Shown: positions 52,637-61,076 of the stretch, piece by piece | How the letters are laid out: each line of letters opens with the position of its first letter | How positions within the stretch are numbered: position 1 is the stretch's first letter | Assembly: GCA_049472395.1 (NCBI GenBank) | Contig: JBLIRR010000004.1 | Span: 124,001-188,000 of the forward strand | Reading direction: 5' to 3' | DNA length: 64,000 bases | DNA from: JBLIRR01 sp049472395 | Lineage (GTDB): Bacteria > SZUA-182 > DTGQ01 > JBLIRR01 | Made by a program: the position numbers and the translations under genes | The notes under the pieces: generated by a model | The model's database searches: none | What the model was told of the DNA's origin: nothing | The model's input: the letters and a program-made list of their open reading frames with translations, nothing else

Positions 52637-53083
52637 TTATCCTTCGATGAGTTTTTGTGTAATGAGGCCGAAGAAGCTATGGCTCGTGGTCGATTGAAAA
52701 TACCATCCCAGATGGACAAAACAGTTGGCACAAAGGGCAAAGTTCCATGAATATCCGGGAAACCAGGTAAAGTCAGTGGTCGGGTCTCCGTGGACAAGAC
52801 ACCCCTCGGCGCTCCTGAAGCAGCCAATATCAAAGATAATACCAGCAGGATTGGAAAACGTGTGGTTATGCCTGCCATTTACTTCTATAATAGCGCTTTT
52901 ACTCGTTATTTTGAATTGGCAGGCGCCACACAGAATATATTCATCCTTTTTCCTCTCCTCCTCCTCGTCCGATTGAATCCTGCTCACCATATGTCGCCAT
53001 GTATCAGTTTCCTTAAAAAGATAGTATGCAGCTGCATTCTGAGAGGAAGGTATGTCCGATACGGATATATATGAGAATAGCAC
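52637..53083 (-). CDS. bacterial CULT-domain (cereblon-like) protein
   Basis: 148 residues. The C-terminal 100 residues are a CULT domain, the thalidomide-binding fold of cereblon: zinc cysteines CGAC (Cys52, 55) and CANC (Cys118, 121), NHTFSNPAGIIFDIGCF, PTTDFTWFPGYSW, HLGWYF and FFGLITQKL. The three cage tryptophans Trp107, Trp113 and Trp127 have the same spacing (6 and 14) as Trp380, 386 and 400 of human cereblon, and the second Cys pair keeps the same offsets. GTG 53083 has a well-placed GAGGAT. No signal peptide is seen. The natural ligand of bacterial CULT proteins is not settled; cyclic imides such as damaged C-terminal Asn/Gln residues, uridine and related small molecules have been discussed for the fold. 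It follows the giant repeat protein gene by 33 bp. Confidence 0.93.
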   Translation of the reverse strand: MLFSYISVSDIPSSQNAAAYYLFKETDTWRHMVSRIQSDEEEERKKDEYILCGACQFKITSKSAIIEVNGRHNHTFSNPAGIIFDIGCFRSAEGCLVHGDPTTDFTWFPGYSWNFALCANCFVHLGWYFQSTTSHSFFGLITQKLIEG

Positions 53084-53116
53084 TAGTTATCCTCAATTCT
53101 GTTAAAAATCTCCTTA

Positions 53117-56100
53117 CTACTCCTTCGTCACTGGTGTCAAAAATGGGCTCATTTTTTCAGGAGCAACCCACCACATAAAGGGCCACGATGAGTGCCAGGA
53201 GAGAGTAAGCGAAGGAGTAATATGCCTTGAAATATTACTTGAGTAAAAGGCAAAATACCATGATTGGAGTAATTGCCATGAATCTGCCTGTACCTCTATG
53301 CCAGGCGTTCCGCTCACTGTGACTCCCGTACTTTCATTTCCCAGACTATCCTGCGTTGTAATCTTAAAGGTATAGGTGTGCCCGTTTTCTAAATCAGTGG
53401 CAGTATAAGACGTGCTCGTCTTATCGAGCACAATTCCTTGCCCATATCCGTTCCCATCGTCAATATACAGGAGTTGCTTCTCCAAATCCGCGTCTGTATC
53501 CTGAGAGGCATTCCAGGAGAGGGAGATTTTTGTATCACCCCTCTGGGCGGAAAGGGCTTGAACCTCCTCAGGTGGTGTGAGATCCTCGATGACCTGGACA
53601 CGGAATGACTGAAAGGCCACTTGATCGCGCTCGTTGGAAACCTCCACTTGCACTATGGGGCTTCCCGTATCTTCATTCATGGGATGCCATTGGATATGAC
53701 CTGATGCAGTATCTATGTCCATCCCTTCAGGTTTTCTCTTTAAGGTAAATGTTAACGACATATCATTTGTGGTATCTGCAACTTGCACCTCATAGGTATA
53801 GTCGCGTCCTGCAATAACCTGCGTAACGGGCTCGGAAATGATCTTTATCGGCTCAATTTCCATCTCTTGACCTGCCTGTTGGACTGTGGGATAACCTAAG
53901 CTTTGTGTAGAAAGAGTCATTCCCCCAAAGCTCGCGCTCGTAGGTTGGAGGCCACTATATGCATATTCAACCCCATATCCTGAGTAACTTGTATATACTC
54001 TGTCATAGCACATATAGCATCCTCCGTATGAGACAAGGTTATAAGGATAGCCCTCATCTCCCAAAGGAGTGTCCCCCACCTGCATCTCCATATTGATACC
54101 ATCCCGGATTTCCGATTTTGTGAGGGTGATAATGGTCGCCTGCTCCCACTGATCATGGGGAAAATCTTTGTAATACTGTCCTTGATAGAGAGAATGTGGG
54201 TCCAGGGCAATAATACGATATCCCCCTTCTGTTAAACCCTTTATAGTATAAAGGCCCTCTTCATCCGTGAGAGCACATTTGATCCATTTATCATAGGGAG
54301 GCCTGTAATAGAGGAATTCTTGTAACTGAGTTGGGTTCCATTCCTCAGGGATGGCGATAATAATCTGCTCTTCGAGTGGTTGTAAGTCATACTCATCCAC
54401 TATTTTCCCGCGTATGCGTGCTTTTGGTGAGAGAAATATATCGACTTTCTTGGTTGGTTCCCTCTCTGAAATCACGACGGGGGTAAATTCTGCCGGATCG
54501 GCCCCTTCCGAATAAGATGACATTCCGTAATAATCATCATCCCAATAATCAACTTGGATATAGTATGTCCCGGGAAGAAGTCCTGAAACAGTGTATTCAC
54601 CGTATGAATCAGCGTATGTGATCTGTATCTGCCTATTATGTTCATCCATTAACCTGATAGATCCTCCCCCAGGTATGGGATCACCTGTCAGCGCATCCCT
54701 CAATGTGCCTTCAAGACTCATTCCCTCAACCAAGGAAAAATCAATATTCTCTCTCGTCTCTTCAAAATCTATTGTGATTAATGTCGATTCCTCAATACTT
54801 GTGGCCTCTTTATAGTATTGCATTTGATAAAATGAAGCAGGAACAGCCACCACAGTATAGGTGCCTTTAGGGAGCCCTTGAATAGTATACCGTCCCTCTT
54901 TGTCACTGCGGGTGGAAATATAGGACTTGCTTTCTGTCGATAAATAAGGGTAAGGGGAAGGATCGGGCTCAGGAAACACACTTTCATTGAGTTCTTGCTG
55001 CGTATATTCCTGTGCTTTTACAAGAAGGTCGGGGATCGGGTCGCCTGTTGCCTGATCACGAATAGTACCCTTTATAATCCCTCCCTTTGCCATGGTGAAG
55101 TTAATATGCTTAGTCTCCTCTCCCTCCACAATGGTGACGAGGCCTTGAGGATAATCGCTTCGTGCATAGAGCCCTTCGTAATCTTCAGCGAGGAGATAAT
55201 AATCACCTCCGGGGATCCCTTCAATCCGATAGGTCCCATCCTCCTGTGTTTCAGCATAAAATTGCTGAGAATAGTATACATTGCATAAAGAACTCATCAT
55301 TTCTCCAAAGGCATAATCCGTTGTCATATTCAGATTGGCCGTCACATAGATGCCCTGTAAAGGATGGCCTCCGGCAGAGGTTACCTTTCCGGAAAGTACT
55401 CCGCCCATGGGTAATACCACATCTACGGTAGAACCCTTGAGAGAAGAGACAGTAATATTTGAAACACAGGCAGGCAAATATGGAGAATTCCAACTTTCCG
55501 CATAAAGATGGTATGTCCCCTCAATGAGCCCGGTAAAAGCATACGTGCCATCCTCTCTGCTATAGATATTATGGGTCGGATAATAACCAACATAAGGCTC
55601 TCCGCTTTCTATTGTTGAGGGTTCTAACCGAAGAGGGATATGAGACAGAGGATTTCCTGCCTCATCTACCACCTTCCCCGACACTGCCACGCCAACTTCC
55701 ATGGGGATAGTGATATCACTGATTGTACTGCCGGAAGTAACAATAAGCATCCGCTTCAAGTTTGCATTCGGATAATTCGTGGGTTTATAACCGCGCTGCA
55801 ATAAATCATAAGCCAAGAGCGAATAGCTGCCTTCCTGAATGCCGCAAATGGCAAAATTACCCTCAGTATCTGTGAGGCTGAGAGACGTCCATGAGGGATA
55901 GTATCCCAGATAATAGCTTGCGTCTTTTTCCCTTTGTCCCATGACCTGGATACCGGCGAGCGGTTCTGCCCCATTCACTACTCTCCCCTCTATACATCCT
56001 CCTCGGGCCAATGAGATTCGAATATTCTCTAAGCGTTGATTATGAGATAATTCTATATTATTTTTATAACCATAATAGGCACATCCATATTGTGATTTCG

Positions 56101-57577
56101 GATAGGAGGATGCATGATATTTTCCAGTCGGATCTGAAATATATAAACTGTAATTCCCTTCCTCTAAATGGGTAAACTTAAAATTCCCGAGAGAATCACT
56201 CACCATCGACGGATAATAAAAGATAGTGAGGGGCGGTACATAGTAAGACTCCTCAGAATCTGTATAGTAAGCCGTATAGGGATCTTCTCCCTCAGGATAA
56301 AGTATATTGAGTTGCACCTCTATTCCGGACAAAGGGGACCCTGTTCCTTCATCTACAATCTGTCCTTCAATACTTCCCTTGAAATTTTTAGGGTTTAATT
56401 GAAAATTAATTGGGCCAACAATGCTCCCTGCCTCCACGTGAATCTCCTGGGCCTTTTTCGGATCAGAGGTATTAGGGAAATATGTTCCCCTGAATTCAAA
56501 GGTATCAGGAATCATAAGAAAATAGGTGCCACTCTCTAAGCCATTAATACTATAAGTCCCGTCCTCATTGCTTACGAGGGGTGAAAATGGATAATAGATC
56601 TCGGGTTCTTTTACACTTACACTCAGCATGACCTCGGCGATTGGTTGTCCATTTTCTTTATTGGTGATTGTACCGAAAATTTTTCCTCCTTTGCGAAGGC
56701 GAATAGTTAATCCGCTCATGGTCTTGCCAGCGATGATGGTGTAAGTAGTATCATAGTGCTCGTCATATGAGAGAATATAATCATCTGCTTGTACCACCCT
56801 CATATAATATTCTCCTGCCTGAAGGCCAGAAAAATGAAACTCTCCCTGAGCATCCGATGATACAAGATAGATATCTCCCACGGAAGGATAAAACTCATCA
56901 TATTGCCGGAGTATTTCAATTACGGCACCTTTTATTGGCATGTCACTGTTTAGCTCTTTAATATGACCGGATATGTTTCCTCCCTCCTCCATAATCAGAT
57001 TAAAGGGCCCGGCAGTCTTTCCTGCTGTAACTCCTATAGGGATCCTCACGCTATCGATATTGGTTAATAAAGAGATTGTCTCCTCCGTATTTTTTATGCC
57101 GGGACCGCTCCATGTTCCGGAAAGAGGAAAAAAGGCTGGCCTGAATCTGCCACCTTCTGCATCATAGGCCCAGAGAAAGTAAGCCCCTTGCGGAAGCTCG
57201 TCGAGCAGAAATGTCCCATCAGCCTGACTTTTTGAGCGATAGGGCTCAGGAAGAGAATAATGAGGGGAGGAAATATAATAGGGATAGCCATAAGGATAAT
57301 ACCCATAAAGGCTCGTGTGTGATTTCATTTTCTCAGACAGGTCCTCAGGAACCCACGGTGGGAATGAGAAGGGTAGATTATACAAGAGCTGAGCATTTTC
57401 CGGCTTCTTAACAGCTATGACGGTAATGTTCGCAAGTGGTTGGCCTCGCCCGTTGGTTATTGCGCCTCTGATGGCCCCTGTAGTTACGCTTTGGGCCTTG
57501 GCAAAAAAGGCCCCGATGAAAAAGGAATACAACATAAAGAGTAAAAATAAATAAAATCGTTTATTTCTCACCATCAT
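53117..57577 (-). CDS. giant secreted protein with ten carboxypeptidase-regulatory-like repeats
   Basis: 1487 residues from ATG 57577, chosen for AAGGAGAC just upstream; an in-frame ATG 13 codons earlier has none. A signal peptide (about 1-30, ending AKAQ) is followed by about ten CarboxypepD_reg-like beta modules, each opening with G-I-x-G-x-I/V and ending GTYYL/GSYSL-type strands. After a Tyr/Gly-rich linker come an Ig/cadherin-like domain (about 1240-1335) and a fibronectin type III domain (1340-1425). The last 55 residues are Trp-rich. A surface fibre or carbohydrate-binding scaffold is likely. The CULT gene is next on the same strand. Confidence 0.88.
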   Translation of the reverse strand: MMVRNKRFYLFLLFMLYSFFIGAFFAKAQSVTTGAIRGAITNGRGQPLANITVIAVKKPENAQLLYNLPFSFPPWVPEDLSEKMKSHTSLYGYYPYGYPYYISSPHYSLPEPYRSKSQADGTFLLDELPQGAYFLWAYDAEGGRFRPAFFPLSGTWSGPGIKNTEETISLLTNIDSVRIPIGVTAGKTAGPFNLIMEEGGNISGHIKELNSDMPIKGAVIEILRQYDEFYPSVGDIYLVSSDAQGEFHFSGLQAGEYYMRVVQADDYILSYDEHYDTTYTIIAGKTMSGLTIRLRKGGKIFGTITNKENGQPIAEVMLSVSVKEPEIYYPFSPLVSNEDGTYSINGLESGTYFLMIPDTFEFRGTYFPNTSDPKKAQEIHVEAGSIVGPINFQLNPKNFKGSIEGQIVDEGTGSPLSGIEVQLNILYPEGEDPYTAYYTDSEESYYVPPLTIFYYPSMVSDSLGNFKFTHLEEGNYSLYISDPTGKYHASSYPKSQYGCAYYGYKNNIELSHNQRLENIRISLARGGCIEGRVVNGAEPLAGIQVMGQREKDASYYLGYYPSWTSLSLTDTEGNFAICGIQEGSYSLLAYDLLQRGYKPTNYPNANLKRMLIVTSGSTISDITIPMEVGVAVSGKVVDEAGNPLSHIPLRLEPSTIESGEPYVGYYPTHNIYSREDGTYAFTGLIEGTYHLYAESWNSPYLPACVSNITVSSLKGSTVDVVLPMGGVLSGKVTSAGGHPLQGIYVTANLNMTTDYAFGEMMSSLCNVYYSQQFYAETQEDGTYRIEGIPGGDYYLLAEDYEGLYARSDYPQGLVTIVEGEETKHINFTMAKGGIIKGTIRDQATGDPIPDLLVKAQEYTQQELNESVFPEPDPSPYPYLSTESKSYISTRSDKEGRYTIQGLPKGTYTVVAVPASFYQMQYYKEATSIEESTLITIDFEETRENIDFSLVEGMSLEGTLRDALTGDPIPGGGSIRLMDEHNRQIQITYADSYGEYTVSGLLPGTYYIQVDYWDDDYYGMSSYSEGADPAEFTPVVISEREPTKKVDIFLSPKARIRGKIVDEYDLQPLEEQIIIAIPEEWNPTQLQEFLYYRPPYDKWIKCALTDEEGLYTIKGLTEGGYRIIALDPHSLYQGQYYKDFPHDQWEQATIITLTKSEIRDGINMEMQVGDTPLGDEGYPYNLVSYGGCYMCYDRVYTSYSGYGVEYAYSGLQPTSASFGGMTLSTQSLGYPTVQQAGQEMEIEPIKIISEPVTQVIAGRDYTYEVQVADTTNDMSLTFTLKRKPEGMDIDTASGHIQWHPMNEDTGSPIVQVEVSNERDQVAFQSFRVQVIEDLTPPEEVQALSAQRGDTKISLSWNASQDTDADLEKQLLYIDDGNGYGQGIVLDKTSTSYTATDLENGHTYTFKITTQDSLGNESTGVTVSGTPGIEVQADSWQLLQSWYFAFYSSNISRHITPSLTLSWHSSWPFMWWVAPEKMSPFLTPVTKE

Positions 57578-57619
57578 CGTCTCCTTTTCATTTAAATTAT
57601 TTATATAATATACCATTTA

Positions 57620-57628
57620 ATTATACCA
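57620..57628 (-). promoter_or_regulatory. extended -10 promoter for the giant repeat protein
   Basis: On the minus strand TGGTATAAT, a perfect extended -10 element, lies about 43 bp before ATG 57577; no clear -35 box. Confidence 0.45.
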
Positions 57629-57667
57629 CAAAATAATCTTCTGATGTTATTTTTTTCTATTTACTAT

Positions 57668-57733
57668 AGTAATTCTAATTTTGACTTTTGTATTTCTCGA
57701 ACGTGGGATCATCACATGTTATGTAAGCACAAA
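57668..57733 (+). repeat. degenerate intergenic repeat, copy 2
   Basis: AGTAATTCTAATTTTGACTT matches copy 1 at 8287-8306 at most positions, and CATGTTATGTAAGCACAAA matches its CATGTTATGTACCCAAAA. About 20 bp are inserted between the two blocks and the palindromic right arm is missing. It lies between the divergent genes at 57577 and 57817. Confidence 0.5.
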
Positions 57734-57816
57734 TAAATGATGCACGCGTATTGTATTTTTATAATGACCCGCTCTATAATAAGCGGAACAGGATCATGAA
57801 GGATGAAGGGGTACCC

Positions 57817-59229
57817 ATGGATATTGCGCTGGTAAATACAAATCGTATACAACCTCCCATAGCGCCTATCGGTCTTGAGTATATTGCTGAAGCAGTGCAC
57901 GCAGCCGGATATTGCCCGGATATTCTTGACCTATGCTGGGAGAATGCTGTTGATTCGGCAATAGCGGACTTTTTCGGGAAAAAGCACTTTGATGTAGTTG
58001 GCCTCACACTCCGTAACACGGATGATTGCGCATTCACAAGCCGTCAGTCGTTTCTCGGTGATTTTGCCAGCATCATTAAGAAAATCAGGAGCTATTCGGA
58101 TGCGCTCATCGTCGCAGGTGGTGTCGGTTTCTCAGTCATGCCGGCATCCGTGTTACAATTATGCGAAGCTGATATTGGCATATGGGGTGACGGCGAATGG
58201 GCGATGGTGGATCTAATAAAGAAGATACACAAAAAGCGGGAATGGCACACTATCCCAAATCTATTTTTTTATCGTGATGGGAAACTCTGCCAGAATCAAT
58301 ATTCAACACCCCCTTTACACAATCTTCCCCTCATGAGCAGGAGCTGGTTTGATAACCGACGGTATTTCAGGGAGGGGGGACAGGCAGGGATTGAGACAAA
58401 ACGAGGCTGTCACTGCCAATGCGTGTATTGTGCAGACCCGGTGGCGAAGGGAAAAGAAATAAGGACGCGTCCGCCACAAGCTGTGGTGAATGAATTAGAA
58501 AGGCTTCTTGAGCAGGGCATTGACCATATTCACACCTGTGATAGTGAATTTAATATTCCCATAGACCATGCCATGGAAGTAGGCAGGGAGATAATCAGGA
58601 GGGGCTTGCATGAGAGACTGCGTTGGTATGCCTATTGCTCACCACTTCCCTTTTCCGAAGAGTTGGCCTTCTTAATGAAAAAAGCAGGGTGTGTGGGCAT
58701 TAATTTCAGTATGGATAGTGGAGATGAAAGGATGCTTCGAAGATTAAAACGGAATTTTTTCCCCAAGGATATGGTCCATACAATCAGTCTGTGCAAGAAG
58801 GCAGGCATGACGGTTATGACAGATCTTTTAATCGGCTCTCCCGGTGAAACAGAGGAAAGCATTGCCACCACCATTCATCTCCTCATGGGGTCAAAGGTAG
58901 ATCGAGCAGGCGTAACGGTGGGCGTTCGGATCTATCCGGGGACAGAGCTTGGGAGTCACCTGAATGATCCGGCACTAAAAGCCGGTTGCATTGGGGGAAA
59001 TAATCCCATGGAGCCACTTTTTTTTCTTGAACCAGGAATTGCCCCATCTGTTTTTCATCTTCTCGATGAACTTATAGGTCAGGATGAGCGCTTTTTATTC
59101 TTTGATCCCTCACGACCTGACAAAAATTACAATTACAATGCCAATCAACTGCTTGTCGATGCCATTAAACAGGGATATCGCGGGGCATACTGGCATATTC
59201 TCCGCAGATATTCGCAGGGTCTTTTATGA
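57817..59229 (+). CDS. B12-binding radical SAM protein
   Basis: 470 residues. An N-terminal cobalamin-binding-like domain (DIALVNTNRIQPPIAPIGLEYIAEAV, GGVGFSV, WGDGEWAMVDLI) precedes the radical SAM barrel with ETKRGCHCQCVYC, which holds the CxxxCxxC cluster motif, and the glycine-rich LLIGSPGETEES. The Asp-x-His cobalamin ligand motif is not evident, so B12 use is uncertain. ATG 57817 follows GAAGGGG; ATG 57796 is possible. Its stop overlaps the next start (59226-59229), so it is translated together with the GT1 glycosyltransferase, suggesting a joint role in modifying one lipid or metabolite. Confidence 0.86.
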   Translation: MDIALVNTNRIQPPIAPIGLEYIAEAVHAAGYCPDILDLCWENAVDSAIADFFGKKHFDVVGLTLRNTDDCAFTSRQSFLGDFASIIKKIRSYSDALIVAGGVGFSVMPASVLQLCEADIGIWGDGEWAMVDLIKKIHKKREWHTIPNLFFYRDGKLCQNQYSTPPLHNLPLMSRSWFDNRRYFREGGQAGIETKRGCHCQCVYCADPVAKGKEIRTRPPQAVVNELERLLEQGIDHIHTCDSEFNIPIDHAMEVGREIIRRGLHERLRWYAYCSPLPFSEELAFLMKKAGCVGINFSMDSGDERMLRRLKRNFFPKDMVHTISLCKKAGMTVMTDLLIGSPGETEESIATTIHLLMGSKVDRAGVTVGVRIYPGTELGSHLNDPALKAGCIGGNNPMEPLFFLEPGIAPSVFHLLDELIGQDERFLFFDPSRPDKNYNYNANQLLVDAIKQGYRGAYWHILRRYSQGLL

Positions 59230-60440
59230 AAATAGTACTTACAACCTTCGGATCGCGCGGCGATGTCCAACCCATGCTGGCCCTTTCATGTGCCCTACAA
59301 TCCGCAGGACATGAGATTCTATTGGCCGGCCCGCCTGAAAAAGCCGGGTGGGCAGAGCACCTCGGGTGTCCTTTTTATCCCCTGGGAAGCAATCTTACCG
59401 CTTTCATAGACAGTATGAAGGATGCTCATTCATTGCGTGCAGGATTCTCCTTTGTTCAGTATTTTCGTAAGGAGGTGATTGCACAGTGTGAGGTGCTCCC
59501 GGAAATAATCGCAGGATCAGACCTGGTTGTGGGTGCCTCGCTCGTAGTAGCCCTCTCAACCCTTGCAGAGCGCATGGGGATACCTTACCGCTACATTGCT
59601 TTTACTCCTCAGATATTACCCTCAGGAGATCATCCTTTTCCTGCCTTCAAAACACAAGGACTGCCCCGATGGTATAACAGAATGACCTGGCAAATTATCA
59701 AGATGGTCGACCAACTCAATTTGACTTTGCTTATCAACAAAAAGCGCACACAATTGGGATTAAGCACGATTAAGGATGTCTGGCTTCATATTCTCGGCAA
59801 GGATGTGATCGTGGCGTCAGATAAAGCAATTGCCCAGGTACCTTCTGATGTGACACCCGCCTTTGTGCAAACAGGGTATATGCATCTTAATCAACCGGAT
59901 CGCTATAATCAGAAATTGGAAGAGTTCCTGGATAAAGGGCCACCCCCTGTATATGCTGGTTTCGGGAGTATGCCCAAGAGGGATCAAGCGAGGAATGTTT
60001 CATTGATTGTTGAGGCAGCACGAGGAGCAGGGCAGCGTGTGGTGATTGCAAAATTCTGGGATGAACCCGCTGAATTTTTTCAGGCAGATGATATATTCTT
60101 TATAAAGCATTACCCCCATTTAAAACTCTTTCCTCGCATGGCAGCAGTCATTCATCATGGGGGTGCGGGCACAACTGCATCCTGTGCGATAAGCGGAGTG
60201 CCTCAAATCGTTGTACCCCATGTTCTTGATCAATATTACTGGGCACACCGGGTATATAGTAAGGGCCTGGGCCCGAAACCGATCCGGAGGTCTCAATTGA
60301 CTCCCCAAAGACTTAGGGTGGCTATTCAAGAATCAGTTACCAAAGACCGAATAAAGCGAAATGCTAAGGAAGTCTCTGAGCTGATAAAGAGGGACAATGG
60401 TGTGGAAATGACCCTCAGGGAAATAGTAAAAGTCATATGA
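59226..60440 (+). CDS. GT1-family (UGT-like) glycosyltransferase
   Basis: 404 residues. The N-terminus LTTFGSRGDVQPMLALS is the acceptor-side signature of sterol- and macrolide-type glycosyltransferases, and the C-terminal half has VYAGFGSMPKRD and AVIHHGGAGTTASCAISGVPQIVVPHVLDQYYWA, the UDP-sugar-binding block. Such enzymes glucosylate hydrophobic aglycones. It overlaps the radical SAM gene by 4 bp. A scrap of a related gene is found 500 bp downstream (60941-60975). Confidence 0.9.
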   Translation: MKIVLTTFGSRGDVQPMLALSCALQSAGHEILLAGPPEKAGWAEHLGCPFYPLGSNLTAFIDSMKDAHSLRAGFSFVQYFRKEVIAQCEVLPEIIAGSDLVVGASLVVALSTLAERMGIPYRYIAFTPQILPSGDHPFPAFKTQGLPRWYNRMTWQIIKMVDQLNLTLLINKKRTQLGLSTIKDVWLHILGKDVIVASDKAIAQVPSDVTPAFVQTGYMHLNQPDRYNQKLEEFLDKGPPPVYAGFGSMPKRDQARNVSLIVEAARGAGQRVVIAKFWDEPAEFFQADDIFFIKHYPHLKLFPRMAAVIHHGGAGTTASCAISGVPQIVVPHVLDQYYWAHRVYSKGLGPKPIRRSQLTPQRLRVAIQESVTKDRIKRNAKEVSELIKRDNGVEMTLREIVKVI

Positions 60441-60458
60441 TATTTTTCAACCAATCTT

Positions 60459-60898
60459 TTGACGAGTGAGAAAAAATTAAAGAAAATATATCCGGCTGCT
60501 GCTGCATTCTTTTTTTACTCAACCCAGTGGCAACCCAATATATCCTCTGTTTTTGAAAACAGCGTGGTCCTTGAAACCGGGTTTGATTTCTTTTTTAGGG
60601 ATAATTACAAGAATGAAGTAGATGTTATTGTACCCATTGAAGATAAAGGGGAAAGAAGAAAGCCGTTTTTAATCCCCATTGAAATAAAATTTTCCGATAC
60701 TATTAAGCTAAATGCATTGAATCCCATACAGTTATTTATGAAACGGAATAAAATCAAAAGAGGTATTATAGCAACTAAAAATTGTGAAAAAGAAGTCACC
60801 TATAATGATATGCAGTTAATGATATGCAGTTGCATTTTATTCCCGCATGGCTGTTCTCATTGAAGAAAGATAGCATTTTTAACCAATTGGGATCGTAG
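60459..60898 (+). pseudogene. C-terminal remnant of an AAA/DUF4143 ATPase, frameshifted
   Basis: The frame from TTG 60459 encodes only the end of a DUF4143-type protein: KIYPAAAAFFFYS, VFENSVVLETGFDFFFRD, the nuclease-like NEVDVI and IPIEIKFS. The ATPase half is missing; the GT1 gene occupies that place. A 14-bp tandem duplication (60804-60831) shifts the frame, and the current frame stops at 60863. Removing one copy restores YNDMQLHFIPAWLFSLKK up to TAG 60896-60898, a hydrophobic ending of the kind seen in intact relatives. So it is both truncated and frameshifted. Confidence 0.78.
60804..60831 (+). repeat. 14-bp perfect tandem duplication
   Basis: AATGATATGCAGTT occurs twice in a row (60804-60817, 60818-60831). 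The length is not a multiple of three and it breaks the DUF4143 remnant. Confidence 0.9.
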
Positions 60899-60940
60899 GG
60901 GCTAATGTGCCTCAGGCGATCAAAACAGATCTCACTTGTT

Positions 60941-60975
60941 TTTCGTATGGCAGCAATTATTCATCATAGGAGAAG
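60941..60975 (+). pseudogene. fragment of a second GT1 glycosyltransferase
   Basis: The plus-strand frame encodes RMAAIIHHRR and matches RMAAVIHHGG of the intact GT1 at about 60137-60166, with DNA identity at most positions of the block CATGGCAGCA...TCATTCATCAT. The surrounding sequence no longer matches. It is a small relic of a duplicated glycosyltransferase gene. Confidence 0.5.
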
Positions 60976-60996
60976 TTCTTTGATTATTAACTTTTA

Positions 60997-61025
60997 TTGC
61001 TGGTATATTCAATTAGAGGTATAAT
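60997..61025 (+). promoter_or_regulatory. possible sigma70 promoter for the DUF3160 gene
   Basis: TTGCTG (60997-61002), 17-bp spacer, perfect TATAAT (61020-61025), about 50 bp before ATG 61077. The -35 box is weak. Confidence 0.45.
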
Positions 61026-61076
61026 ATTGTTATTAAATTTATCATGCTACTATTTATTAAAACAGGAGGGCAGGAT

